Positions 50,794 through 59,572 of a DNA stretch of 64,000 nt are shown in pieces; position 1 is the first letter of the stretch, and every line of letters starts with the position of its first letter. The position numbers and the translations under genes were made by a program. The DNA is from Mycobacterium marinum (GTDB lineage Bacteria > Actinomycetota > Actinomycetes > Mycobacteriales > Mycobacteriaceae). The notes beneath the pieces are model-generated. The model was not told the origin of the DNA, ran no database searches, and saw nothing but the letters and a program-made list of their open reading frames with translations. The stretch covers positions 5,518,001 to 5,582,000 of the forward strand of contig NZ_CP024190.1 of the NCBI RefSeq assembly GCF_003391395.1, in the 5' to 3' direction.

Positions 50794-51775
50794 GGTATTC
50801 CTCAGCGATCTGGACTCGATGCTGCGCCGCACCACCTAGCATGAGTTCGCCCGCTTTTGCCCGTTTGAGCGCAAACTGTAGGTCGTTCTCCCAGGTGAAT
50901 CCCATTGCGCCAAAAAGCTGTAACCCATGGCGGAACACCAGTGACTGGCACTCGCCCGCCGATGCCTTGGCCATCGCCGCGGCCAGGCGCCGGCGCGGAT
51001 CATCGGCGGAGATGGTCAGCGCGGCAAAATACGCCAGGGCCCGGGCCCGCTGCACCGCGACATGCATGTCCGCCGCCTTGTGCTGGACGGCCTGGAAGGA
51101 GCCGATCGGCACACCGAATTGGTGACGGCTGCGCACATGTTCGAGCACCAGATCGAGAATGCGCTGGCAGGCGCCGACCATCGTGATGGCCATGCCAGTC
51201 AGGGCGATGTGGCGAGCCCGCTCGGCGTCGACGCCCACTCGGGCGTTCTCCGGCACCCTGACCTCGCGAAAGGACAGGTCCGCGACGTGTAGCACCGGGT
51301 CGAAGACGGATTCACGTCGAGCCGAAACCTGGCTGGCCGCCACGATGAACACCCCAGCGTCGGTCACCACCGCCAACCGGTCTGCGCGGTCCCCTTCCAG
51401 GACATGGCGTGCCGTCCCGTCCAACAGCCACCCCTGCGCGTCCCGGCGCACCGTTATCCCGCTGTACACGGCGGTGCCCGATTGATGAGGGTCGAAGCAA
51501 CCGGCGGCCAGCGGCGCGAACTGACTCATCGTCGCCAAGAAGGGAGTGGGATCGGTCGCGTGGCCCAACTCCTCGAGCACAATCGCCAACTCCACCGCGC
51601 TGGCCGGATCGTTCAACTCGGTCCAGCCGAGGTCTACGTACACCTTCCACAGCGGATCGGAGTCGGCACCATTCTCGGCGACGCTGCGGACCAGCGACGG
51701 CGGGCATTGCTTGGTGACCACGTCGCGCACCGTCGCCTGCCAGAGCCGCTGATCAGCATCGAACTCCAACAGCAT
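50777..51775 (-). CDS. Acyl-CoA dehydrogenase, FadE-like small partner
   Basis: A 332-residue acyl-CoA dehydrogenase-family protein (MLLEFDADQRLWQATVRDVV). It has the middle domain (VLEGDRADRLAVVTDAG, LHVADLSFREVRVPENARVG) and the helical HQFGVPIGSFQAVQHKAADMHVAVQRAR region. It lacks the C-terminal GGTxEIQR sequence of the partner and ends AQHRVQIAEEYRAADF. It heads the two-gene unit. The perfect palindrome GAGAATAGCATTCTC is 32 bp upstream of its ATG. Confidence 0.9.
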   Translation of the reverse strand: MLLEFDADQRLWQATVRDVVTKQCPPSLVRSVAENGADSDPLWKVYVDLGWTELNDPASAVELAIVLEELGHATDPTPFLATMSQFAPLAAGCFDPHQSGTAVYSGITVRRDAQGWLLDGTARHVLEGDRADRLAVVTDAGVFIVAASQVSARRESVFDPVLHVADLSFREVRVPENARVGVDAERARHIALTGMAITMVGACQRILDLVLEHVRSRHQFGVPIGSFQAVQHKAADMHVAVQRARALAYFAALTISADDPRRRLAAAMAKASAGECQSLVFRHGLQLFGAMGFTWENDLQFALKRAKAGELMLGGAAQHRVQIAEEYRAADF

Positions 51776-51806
51776 GCGGACCGCCTCCCGTCGTGCGTTC
51801 TCTGGC

Positions 51807-51821
51807 GAGAATAGCATTCTC
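51807..51821. promoter_or_regulatory. Island operator, perfect copy (acyl-CoA dehydrogenase / SnoaL gap)
   Basis: GAGAAT-AGC-ATTCTC, all 12 defined positions match. It lies between the acyl-CoA dehydrogenase start (51775) and the SnoaL-like start (51877), so it could control both directions. Confidence 0.7.
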
Positions 51822-51876
51822 AGTATCGGAAGCGTTAATCTCACTGCAGGGCTGTGGGGTGCAGGGAGGGACGGTA

Positions 51877-52377
51877 ATGCTGGACGCCGCAACGACACTG
51901 TGGGAGATCGAGGCGATCAAGCAGCTCAAGGCCCGATACTGCCGCTACCTGGACACCAAACGATGGGACGACTGGCGGACGCTGTTCACCGACGATTTCC
52001 TCAGCGACACCTCGCGCTGCGGCGGGAAGGTAATCCACGGCGCCGACGAGTTCGTGGCCTACGTTCGCGCCACCTTGGGAAGGACCTCGCGCCCCACCGT
52101 GCATCAGGTGCACGCGCCGGAAATCACGCTGAGCTCGCCGACGACGGCGACCGGTGTCTGGGCGCTGCAGGATGTGGTGCGGTTGGGCCCCGGGGTCAAC
52201 CTCGACGGGCGTGGTCACTACCACGAAACCTACGAGAAGCTCGATGGCGCGTGGCTCATCAAGAGTTCCACCTTGACCAGGTTGCGTGAGGACGTCTTCA
52301 ATCCCGTTTTCTCCGTGCCGATCTCACCTCGGCTCCGCGACGCGGCGGCGGCGCTGCTGCACCGACTGGGCCGGTAA
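51877..52377 (+). CDS. SnoaL/NTF2-like protein
   Basis: A 166-residue cystatin-like alpha+beta barrel protein of the SnoaL type (MLDAATTLWEIEAIKQLKARYCRYLDTKRWDDWRTLF). The WDDWRTLFTDDF, HQVHAPEITLSS and WALQDVVRL strands fit the fold. SnoaL-like proteins include cyclases, isomerases and dehydratases acting on steroid- or polyketide-like rings. The ATG at 51877 follows GGGAGGG. The next gene starts 3 bp after its stop, so they are coupled. Enzyme type not assignable. Confidence 0.82.
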   Translation: MLDAATTLWEIEAIKQLKARYCRYLDTKRWDDWRTLFTDDFLSDTSRCGGKVIHGADEFVAYVRATLGRTSRPTVHQVHAPEITLSSPTTATGVWALQDVVRLGPGVNLDGRGHYHETYEKLDGAWLIKSSTLTRLREDVFNPVFSVPISPRLRDAAAALLHRLGR

Positions 52378-52380
52378 CCG

Positions 52381-53494
52381 ATGACGTCGGAGACCGTGCT
52401 CAATACCGGCGCCTTCGGACAGGTCGGCAAGCGCTGCACCGAGATCCTTTTGCGCCGTGGGCACACCGTGGTCGCAATGGACCTCGCCACCGAAAGCTCG
52501 GCCGTCATCGCTGCGGGTTTGCAGCAGGCCCGCACGGCCGGGGTGCTGATCCCGGTGTTCATCGATCTCACCGACGGCGCCGACGTGTCCACCGCGGTGG
52601 CCCGCCATCGGCCCACGGTGATCGTGCACCTGGCGGCGATCGTCTCACCACCCTCCTACCGCAATCCCCGGATGGCCCACCAGGTCAATGTCGGGGGCAC
52701 CCGCAACCTGGTGACCGCGGCGCAAGCCTTGACCGATCCGCCGCTGTTCGTGTTCGCCTCTAGCGCAGCGGTCTACGGCTCCCGTAACCCTCACCGCCAG
52801 CCCGAACGCATCACCGCCACTACGCCGGTGAACCCCATCGACCAATACGGCGAGAACAAGGTCCTGGCCGAGCTCGCGATCGCCGAAAGCGGTCTGCCTT
52901 ACGCCATGTTGCGACTGGGTGGAGTCGTCTCGCCCGACACCTCGGCCAAACTCGACACCGACTACCTGCTGTTGATGCGCGCCACCCCGACCGACAACCG
53001 CATGCATTCGGTCGATGCCCGCGATGTGGCGCTGGCCTTCGCCAACGCCGTGGCACGCAGAGCCGCTATCGAACAGAAGGTGCTGGTGATCGGGGGGCGA
53101 CGACAGCCATGCCCACCTGATGTGCGACCTACAGGACGACGTCATGTGCGCGGTCGGCATCGGCGGGCTTGGCCCGTCGGCGGGCCTACCCGGCAATCCG
53201 GAAGACGACCGCGGTTGGGGCTTCACCGGCTGGTTCGACACCACCGAATCCCAAGCCCTACTTGGGTACCAAGAGCACGATTGGTCTGACACCCTGGCCT
53301 GGGTCGCCGGCGGGCTGGGACGTCGCCGCATCCTGCTCAAAGCGTTGGGGCCGATGTTGCGCCCGGCGTTGCGGGCGCTGTTGGGGCTGCAACGTCGGCT
53401 CGAACACCGCGGCCGGTATGCCGACCCGTGGCGGCTCATCGGCTCCAAGTACGGCCATGAAGCGCTGGCCACCACCGCACACTTGGTGGATTAA
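52381..53494 (+). pseudogene. NAD-dependent epimerase/dehydratase, frameshifted in a G6 run
   Basis: The first part (to about residue 235) is a clear extended SDR: NTGAFGQVGKRC for NAD, VNVGGTRNLV, SSAAVYGSRNP, and the YGENK YxxxK motif. At 53092-53097 the frame runs through GGGGGG; the second part continues in another frame (VMCAVGIGGLGPSAGLPG...WGFTGWFDTTESQALLGYQ) to a TAA at 53492-53494. Reading five Gs instead of six restores IGGDDSHAHLMCDLQ and one continuous protein of about 370 residues. So the gene is inactivated, phase-variable, or the base is a sequencing error. The frame as given would stop at about 53289 with an unlikely basic tail. Confidence 0.8.
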
Positions 53495-54159
53495 CTCCCA
53501 AGACCCGGAAAGGCCGGCCGGTCCCAGCGATCCAGATTGACAACGTCGGAAAGCGGCCGCCGACGCAGCGGCCCGTGTTTGCCCTGGGGCCAACCGATGA
53601 CGATATGACCGGCCAACAGCCAATCCTCGGGTACGCCGACGGCCTCGCGCAGCAACCGTTCCCCGCCGTAGGAAGCCCAGCTGGTCATACAGGCGCCCAA
53701 GCCCTGAGCCCGGGCGGCCAGCAGGAAGTTCTGCATGGCGGGAAAGATCGATCCGCCGAGCAGAAGTTCGGACGCCGTCGGGTAATGCTGCTGGGCGAAC
53801 AAGACTGACGTGAATTCGCCTGCCCGATCGTGTAACTCGTAGGTGGCCCGGTAGGTGCGAGCACGCCGGCTGTCATCGTCGGCCGCCGGCCTGTGCATTC
53901 CGTAGACCGGCTCGATCACCGCCAGTGCGCGCGCCGCCGCCGCGGCCACCACCGCCCGTTGTTCGGGCGATCGCAGTACCACGAAGCGCCAGCCTTGAGC
54001 ATTGGCCCCGGACGGCGCCCACGTGGCCGCCTCCAGACACCGGGTAAGGGTGGCGTCGTCGACCGGCTGGTCGGTGAAGCGGCGGACCGTCCGGGCGGTC
54101 GACATCACCTCCCAGATGTCACCGGTCGCGCCGCCGCTGGGGCTGGCTGCCTCGGGCAC
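53491..54159 (-). CDS. Nitroreductase-family flavoprotein
   Basis: A 222-residue nitroreductase-family protein (NAD(P)H:flavin type, FMN-binding). MSTARTVRRFTDQPVDDATLTRCLEAATWAPSGANAQGWRFVV is the FMN phosphate-binding start; AAMQNFLLAARAQGLGACMTSW and GHIVIGWPQGK are family motifs. The start is GTG at 54159, with an ATG 18 codons later (54105) as an option. It shares its stop with the convergent epimerase (overlap at 53491-53494). Similar enzymes reduce enones or nitro groups. It has no operator copy and may not be part of the regulon. Confidence 0.88.
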   Translation of the reverse strand: MPEAASPSGGATGDIWEVMSTARTVRRFTDQPVDDATLTRCLEAATWAPSGANAQGWRFVVLRSPEQRAVVAAAAARALAVIEPVYGMHRPAADDDSRRARTYRATYELHDRAGEFTSVLFAQQHYPTASELLLGGSIFPAMQNFLLAARAQGLGACMTSWASYGGERLLREAVGVPEDWLLAGHIVIGWPQGKHGPLRRRPLSDVVNLDRWDRPAFPGLGS

Positions 54160-54387
54160 CTCAACGTCATATCAGTATTGCCACCAAACCGATAGCGTTC
54201 GAGTTTTGATTTCGGGAGGCGGGTGCTTTCCGGACCGGATCAACTCGGCGGAGCGTGGACGAATTCGGCTCTGCGCCAAGGAACGAATTTGCTTTATGCC
54301 AGCAAAGTCCCCAAGCGACACACCCGTTGACATTTCGGGGCAGGTCGGCATCCGAAAGATACAGTTTCCACCTGTGCAGAAGGATGC
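54160..54387. other. Divergent gap before phospholipase C
   Basis: A 228-bp gap between the nitroreductase and plc starts, without a copy of the island operator. No strong inverted repeat is seen. A ribosome-binding site AGAAGGA precedes the GTG at 54388. Confidence 0.35.
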
Positions 54388-55947
54388 GTGATGACATGGG
54401 CTGACGCGGTCGACAAGATGTCGCGGCGTGAGTTTTTGGCTAAGTTGGCCGCCGCCACCAGTACCGGAGCACTCATGTCATTGGCCGGACCAGTGATCGA
54501 AAAAGCTTACGGCGCGGGGCCGTGCTCCGGACATTTGACCGACATCGAGCACATCGTGCTGTTAATGCAGGAGAATCGGTCGTTCGATCACTACTTCGGC
54601 ACGCTGTCGGGCGTCGAGGGCTTCGACACCCCGACGCCATTGTTTGCGCAAAAGGGCTGGAACCCACGGACGCAGGCGCCGGACCCGGCTAGCACCACCC
54701 TGCCGTTCCGCCTCGACACCACCAGACCCCCGTTGCTCAATGGCGCGTGTGTCAATGACCCCGACCATGGTTGGGCCACCTTGCACGATTCGTGGAACGG
54801 CGGAGCCAACGACAACTGGCTACCGGCGCAGGCACGGACCCGTTCGGCGGCCAACATCCCTGCGACGCTGGGCTATCACACCCGCGATGATCTCCCGATT
54901 CATTTTCTGCTGGCCGACACATTCACGGTCTGCGACCACTACTTTTGCTCGGTGATCGGGCCCACGTTTCCCAACCGGCTGTACTGGGTGAGCGCCTGGC
55001 TCGATCCCGACGGCGCCAACGGCGGGCCACTGGTTGAGACCATCCCGACCCCGCCGATCGGCAAGTTCAGCTGGCCCATCATGCCGCAGCATCTCAGCGA
55101 TGCGGGAGTCAGCTGGAAAATGTACTACGACAAGCGATTAGGGCCCGCGGTGAACAGCTACGTGGGTTACGGCGAGATTGTGCGATGGTTCACCCAAGCC
55201 CAAGACCCAAGGTCGGATCTGGTTCGCTTCGGGGCCACGCCCCGCTACCCCCGGGACTTCGCCACCGACGTCAAAGCCAATCGCCTGCCCCAGGTTTCCT
55301 GGTTGATTCCGAATTTTTTGGAGTCTGAACACCCCGCGATGCCGAACGCGGGCGGGGCCATCGCGTTCATGGACGTGCTGCGGATTCTGCTGTCGAATCC
55401 GGCGGTGTGGGAAAAGACAGCGCTGATCGTCAGCTACGACGAAAACGGCGGGTTCTTCGACCATGTGGTGCCGCCCACCCCACCGGACGGGACGCCGGGC
55501 GAATATCTGACCGTCCCTGACATCGACAAGGTCCGCGGGTCCGGCGGTATACGCGGCCCGATTGGTTTGGGCTATCGCGTTCCCGGCCTGGTTATCTCCC
55601 CATTCAGCCGCGGCGGGCTGGTGGCCCACGACGTGTTCGACCACACGTCGCAGCTGCGATTGATCGAGACACGCTTCGGCGTTCCGGTACCCAACCTCAC
55701 CGCGTGGCGCAGAAACGTCACCGGGGACATGACGTCGGCCTTCAACTTCGGTGTGCCGCCGAACCCGTCGCGACCCAACCTGAACCAGTCCAAACGCGTC
55801 CTGCCTCAGCTGGCGCAATGCGGGCTCGGGGTCGAAGCGGTGGCGGGAATATTTGAGCTGAATCCGCCCTACCGGGTTCCCTACCCGCAAGCGATGCCCG
55901 CCCAGGAGACCACGCCCGTCAGGGGGGTTCCCAGCGGCCTGTGCTGA
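54388..55947 (+). CDS. plc: Exported phospholipase C (PlcA/B/C/D family)
   Basis: A 519-residue phosphoesterase that hydrolyses phospholipid head groups. It has a Tat-type signal (SRREFLAKLAAATSTGALM) and the family start GAGPCSGHLTDIEHIVLLMQ then ENRSFDHYFGTLSGV. WNGGANDNWLPAQA, KTALIVSYDENGGFFDHV and the end QETTPVRGVPSGLC closely match M. tuberculosis PlcA/B as recalled. Metal ligands of the family are in ENRSFDHYFG and DENGGFFDHV. In pathogenic species it helps use host lipids and contributes to virulence. Start GTG at 54388 or ATG at 54391. Confidence 0.95.
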   Translation: MMTWADAVDKMSRREFLAKLAAATSTGALMSLAGPVIEKAYGAGPCSGHLTDIEHIVLLMQENRSFDHYFGTLSGVEGFDTPTPLFAQKGWNPRTQAPDPASTTLPFRLDTTRPPLLNGACVNDPDHGWATLHDSWNGGANDNWLPAQARTRSAANIPATLGYHTRDDLPIHFLLADTFTVCDHYFCSVIGPTFPNRLYWVSAWLDPDGANGGPLVETIPTPPIGKFSWPIMPQHLSDAGVSWKMYYDKRLGPAVNSYVGYGEIVRWFTQAQDPRSDLVRFGATPRYPRDFATDVKANRLPQVSWLIPNFLESEHPAMPNAGGAIAFMDVLRILLSNPAVWEKTALIVSYDENGGFFDHVVPPTPPDGTPGEYLTVPDIDKVRGSGGIRGPIGLGYRVPGLVISPFSRGGLVAHDVFDHTSQLRLIETRFGVPVPNLTAWRRNVTGDMTSAFNFGVPPNPSRPNLNQSKRVLPQLAQCGLGVEAVAGIFELNPPYRVPYPQAMPAQETTPVRGVPSGLC

Positions 55948-56121
55948 GCCGCCGGCCACCGTTGAGCCATCGTTGGCCGCACCGACGGCAACTATTGACC
56001 GGGACCGGACTCCGCGCCGGACGGGGTTGCGCCGTAACCGATTTCAGAGCAGCAGGCGGGTGCACTCGGCGCGTGTACCCTGGAAAGAAGTTGTTACAGA
56101 CACGTAAACTGGGAGGAGATC

Positions 56122-56589
56122 GTGAAGCCGGACTGGAGGCAGAGGATAGCTGCGATACGGCGCCGTTGGATCGCGGTTGCGATCGCCGGCGCGGTTGCTG
56201 TGGCCGCGCTGATCCTGACGATGGTTCAGCCATTTGGCCCACCTCCGCACCGGGCCCTCGCGCATAGCGACAAGAGTTCGCCCGTTGCCATGCCACCCAT
56301 CCCGCCCATCCCTCCGATTGCCCCCCGGTACGGCGCGATCGCCGTTGCCGACAACGGCGCGGTGGGCAAAACGTGGGGCCACCGCAAGCGCGCACAGGCC
56401 GAGATTCACGCACTGACCGCCTGCGGACACCCGAGCTGCAACGTGCTCAGCGTCTTCACTCGGTGCGGCGCCATAGCCCATGACGGCCAGAATTTCCACG
56501 GCGGACTCGGCCGGTCCCACCAGGCGGCCGGACACGATGCCAAGGCCAGGCTTGGCGGCGGCTGGGTCTTGACCTCGGCGTGCAACTGA
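56122..56589 (+). CDS. DUF4189 family secreted/membrane protein
   Basis: A 155-residue protein with an N-terminal membrane anchor (WIAVAIAGAVAVAALILTMVQPF), a Pro-rich spacer (PPIPPIPPIAPRYG), and the DUF4189 core. The core signatures are YGAIAVADNGAVGKTWGHRKRAQAEIHALTACG, CNVLSVFTRCGAIAHDG and WVLTSACN, with conserved cysteines. The DUF4189 family is exported and of unknown function. The start is GTG at 56122 after GGGAGGAG. It is isolated from plc by a 174-bp gap and from the next operon by about 295 bp. Confidence 0.85.
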   Translation: MKPDWRQRIAAIRRRWIAVAIAGAVAVAALILTMVQPFGPPPHRALAHSDKSSPVAMPPIPPIPPIAPRYGAIAVADNGAVGKTWGHRKRAQAEIHALTACGHPSCNVLSVFTRCGAIAHDGQNFHGGLGRSHQAAGHDAKARLGGGWVLTSACN

Positions 56590-56884
56590 GGCCATGGCCG
56601 CCGCGTCGGCGATCAGGTGAAGGGCCGGCGACAGAAGTCGGTAGCGCACCGCGGCAACGCCCGCCACGGAGATTGTGCTCCACAACCAGCTAATGAGAAT
56701 GTTATTATCGCTAGTGCAGAACACGACTTGCATCAGCGTTCATAATTTCATCGTCTAGCAGGACAAACGATTAACCGAAATGCTTACCGCAAAGACGTTG
56801 ATCGGCGGAAGCGAAGAATGTTAGCTTACCTAGCAGATACCCCGGCCGCGCTTGTGATGTTCGCCGGAGCTGGAGGGTGCCTTG
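56590..56884. other. Upstream region of the amidohydrolase-Rieske operon
   Basis: A 295-bp gap without a supported gene, AT-richer from 56690 to 56770. It contains the operator copy at 56695-56709, about 175 bp before the next start at 56885, so a long leader or another promoter is likely. The ribosome-binding site GGAGGG is at 56873-56878. Confidence 0.45.
56695..56709. promoter_or_regulatory. Island operator, one mismatch (amidohydrolase-Rieske operon)
   Basis: GAGAAT-GTT-ATTATC, 11 of 12 defined positions, 175 bp upstream of the amidohydrolase start at 56885. Confidence 0.6.
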
Positions 56885-58006
56885 GTGATTGAACATGCCG
56901 ACGGGACGCGCATGCCAGTGATCGATGCCAGCGTGCACATCTTCTTTCCGTCCAACAAAGATCTGCGCAGCTTCCTGCGTGAGCCCTTCAAGAGCCGGGG
57001 TTTCCCCGACTACGAGATGGACTGGTACGGAGCCCCCGGTAGCGAATACGCGCCGAATACCGAGGGGCCGGACCGCCAATATCCCGGTTCAGACCCGAAA
57101 TTCGTTGCCGATGAGTTGTTTTCACGACGTGGTGTCGATGTGGCGGTACTGCATCCGATGGGCCGCGGGATCATGCCGGATCGGCACCTCGGCAGCGCGC
57201 TACACGCCGCGCACAACGAGATGATGGTGTCGCGCTGGCTGGAACACGACGAACTCGGCGATCGCTTCCGCGGCACCATCCGGGTGAACCCCGACGACAT
57301 TGCCGGCGCCGTACGAGAAGTCGCGAAGTGGCGTGCTCACCCGCGCGTGGTGCAGATCGGTGTTCCGCTGCAGTCCCGCGAGCTGTACGGCAAGCCACAG
57401 TTCTGGCCGTTGTGGGAAGCCGCGGTCGAGGCAGGTCTTCCGGTAGCGGTGCACATCGAATCGGGCGAGGGCATCGGATTTCCGCCAACGCCGTCCGGGC
57501 ACACGCGCACCTACGAGCAGTACGTCAGCTTCATGGCGCTGAACTACCTGTATCACCTGATGAACATGATCGCCGAAGGGGTGTTCGAACGCTTCGCGGA
57601 GCTGAAGTTCGTCTGGGCCGACGGCGCAGCGGACTTCGTCACGCCATTCATCTGGCGGATGGATACCTTCGGCCGGCCGCATCTTGAACAGACCCCGTGG
57701 GCCCCACGGATACCCAGCGACTATTTGCCCGGCCACGTCTATTTCATCCAGGGCGGTCTGGACGGTCCCGGTGACGTCGAGTTCGCCGATGAGTGGCTGA
57801 GCTTCACCGGCAAGGAAGACATGGTGATGTTCGGCTCCAGCTATCCCCATTGGCAGTGCTACGACCTCCGCGATGTCCGCAACCTACCCACCGCGCTGAC
57901 GGCCGATCAGCGCGAGAAATTGTGCTGGCGCAACGCGGCCGAGCTGTACGGGATCGATATTTCTGCCGAGCTCACTAGTGGCTGGCCGGAGGCCGTCGCA
58001 GAATAG
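56885..58006 (+). CDS. Amidohydrolase-2 family protein lacking the conserved Asp (second)
   Basis: A 373-residue ACMSD-like protein with the N-terminal VIDASVHIFFP site. Where the two other amidohydrolases in this window have SDYPH, this one has GSSYPHW (VMFGSSYPHWQCYD), so the conserved metal-binding Asp is Ser. The His of the barrel core is present as PVAVHIESG. It may be catalytically altered or form a heteromer with the next gene product. GTG at 56885 is chosen for spacing to GGAGGG (a TTG directly before is open). It is the first gene of a four-gene operon. Confidence 0.85.
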   Translation: MIEHADGTRMPVIDASVHIFFPSNKDLRSFLREPFKSRGFPDYEMDWYGAPGSEYAPNTEGPDRQYPGSDPKFVADELFSRRGVDVAVLHPMGRGIMPDRHLGSALHAAHNEMMVSRWLEHDELGDRFRGTIRVNPDDIAGAVREVAKWRAHPRVVQIGVPLQSRELYGKPQFWPLWEAAVEAGLPVAVHIESGEGIGFPPTPSGHTRTYEQYVSFMALNYLYHLMNMIAEGVFERFAELKFVWADGAADFVTPFIWRMDTFGRPHLEQTPWAPRIPSDYLPGHVYFIQGGLDGPGDVEFADEWLSFTGKEDMVMFGSSYPHWQCYDLRDVRNLPTALTADQREKLCWRNAAELYGIDISAELTSGWPEAVAE

Positions 58007-58032
58007 AGACGAGGGACGTTGAGGAGATCGAC

Positions 58033-59178
58033 ATGACGCTGACTCATATGCACGAACGGGTTCCCGCAGCCGAGCGCATCGCCGTCCGGTGTGTCGACTC
58101 CGACATTCATCCGGTGCCCAAGCGCGGTGAGATCAGCCCGTACATCCCCGAGCCTTGGCGCAGCAAGTTTTTCCTCGACCACAAGGTCGGTGAGCTGATC
58201 TACTACGACGCGCCCGACTACGCACACAGCTTCGCGATGCGGGTGGATACCTTCCCGGCCGATGGCGAGTTCCCCGGCAGCGATCCGGACATGGCGTTTC
58301 GCCAGCTGATCATGGAAGCCGGCTCCGACATCGCGATCCTCGAGCCCGGTGGGCGCACACCGCGCCTGCCCGAGGCGCATCAGGCGTACTCGACCGCGCT
58401 GAATCGCTGGCAGGCCAATCACTGGCTCGACAGCCACAACAACTGGCACCAACGCTGGCGAGGTTCCATCTGCGCGGCGGTCGAGGATCCGGAAGGGGCC
58501 GCGCGTGAGATCGAGGAATGGGCCGGACACCCTTACATGGCACAGGTTTTGATCAAGGCCGAACCCCGCCCCTGCTGGGGCCACCCGATGTACAACCCCA
58601 TCTGGGCGGCCGCGACCAAGCATGACATCACGGTGAGCTGTCACCTTTCCCGCAGCAATTTCGAGATGCTGCCAACGCCACCGGTGGGCTACCCCAGCTA
58701 CAACCACGACTTCATGGTCACCTACTCGCTACTGGCGGCCAACCAGGTGATGAGTTTGATCTTCGACGGTGTCTTCGACCGATTCCCGACACTGCGGATC
58801 GTGCTCGTCGAGCATGCGTTCACCTGGATCCTGCCGCTGATGTGGCGCATGGACGCGCTCTATGACGCCCGCAAGTCTCGGATGGACATCAAGCGCAAGC
58901 CGTCGGAGTACGTCAAGGAGCACATCAAGTTCACCACGCAGCCCCTGGACTACCCGGAAGACAAGACGGAGCTGACCCGGGCGATCGAGTGGATGGAGGG
59001 TGACAAGATCTTGCTCTACTCCTCGGACTACCCACATTGGACCTTCGACGACCCCCGCTGGCTGGTGAAACATCTGCCCAAAGCGGCCCGGGACGCGGTG
59101 ATGTACAAGAACGGCATCGCGACCTACCACCTGCCGGACACGGTGCCGGTTCTCGAAGGCCAGACCCGGGTGTTCTGA
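58033..59178 (+). CDS. Amidohydrolase-2 family metal-dependent hydrolase (third)
   Basis: A 381-residue ACMSD-like hydrolase or decarboxylase. Metal-site features: VDSDIHPVP near residue 22 and LLYSSDYPHWTFDDP near residue 325 with the conserved Asp. TVSCHLSRSNFE and LRIVLVEHAFTW carry the other His ligands. It lies 26 bp after the second amidohydrolase and directly before a Rieske protein (1-bp gap). The substrate class is inferred to be a cyclic carboxylate. Confidence 0.88.
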   Translation: MTLTHMHERVPAAERIAVRCVDSDIHPVPKRGEISPYIPEPWRSKFFLDHKVGELIYYDAPDYAHSFAMRVDTFPADGEFPGSDPDMAFRQLIMEAGSDIAILEPGGRTPRLPEAHQAYSTALNRWQANHWLDSHNNWHQRWRGSICAAVEDPEGAAREIEEWAGHPYMAQVLIKAEPRPCWGHPMYNPIWAAATKHDITVSCHLSRSNFEMLPTPPVGYPSYNHDFMVTYSLLAANQVMSLIFDGVFDRFPTLRIVLVEHAFTWILPLMWRMDALYDARKSRMDIKRKPSEYVKEHIKFTTQPLDYPEDKTELTRAIEWMEGDKILLYSSDYPHWTFDDPRWLVKHLPKAARDAVMYKNGIATYHLPDTVPVLEGQTRVF

Positions 59179-59179
59179 A

Positions 59180-59572
59180 TTGGGCGAGAAGATAACGCGG
59201 CCACGGCTGGCTCAGGGGCGCGAACACATCGTTGCGACGGTGGACGAGATTCCGCCGGGAACCCACAAACTGGTGCCGATCGGCCGGCACGGTGTGGGTG
59301 TCTACAACGTCAACGGGACCTTCTACGCGATAGCCAATTATTGCCCGCACCAGGGCGGTCCGCTGTGTTCGGGCCGTGCCCGGGGACGCACCATGGTCGA
59401 CGAGAGCGCACCCGGTGACGCCGTGATGGTGCGCGATCTCGAGTTCATCTACTGCCCTTGGCATCAGTGGGGTTTCGAACTGGCAACCGGGACCACCGCG
59501 GTCAAACCGGAGTGGAGCATTCGCACCTACCCGGTCCGGGTTATCGGTAGAGATGTGCTGGTGATGGCATGA
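59180..59572 (+). CDS. Rieske [2Fe-2S] ferredoxin-type protein
   Basis: A 130-residue soluble Rieske protein with the two cluster motifs NYCPHQGGPLC and YCPWHQWGFEL (C-x-H...C-x2-H). No catalytic oxygenase domain follows, so it is a Rieske ferredoxin or small subunit. The start is TTG at 59180, 1 bp after the amidohydrolase stop. The stop overlaps the alpha/beta hydrolase ATG (59569-59572). It could give electrons to an oxygenase elsewhere; a partner Rieske oxygenase alpha subunit is not in the window. Confidence 0.9.
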   Translation: MGEKITRPRLAQGREHIVATVDEIPPGTHKLVPIGRHGVGVYNVNGTFYAIANYCPHQGGPLCSGRARGRTMVDESAPGDAVMVRDLEFIYCPWHQWGFELATGTTAVKPEWSIRTYPVRVIGRDVLVMA

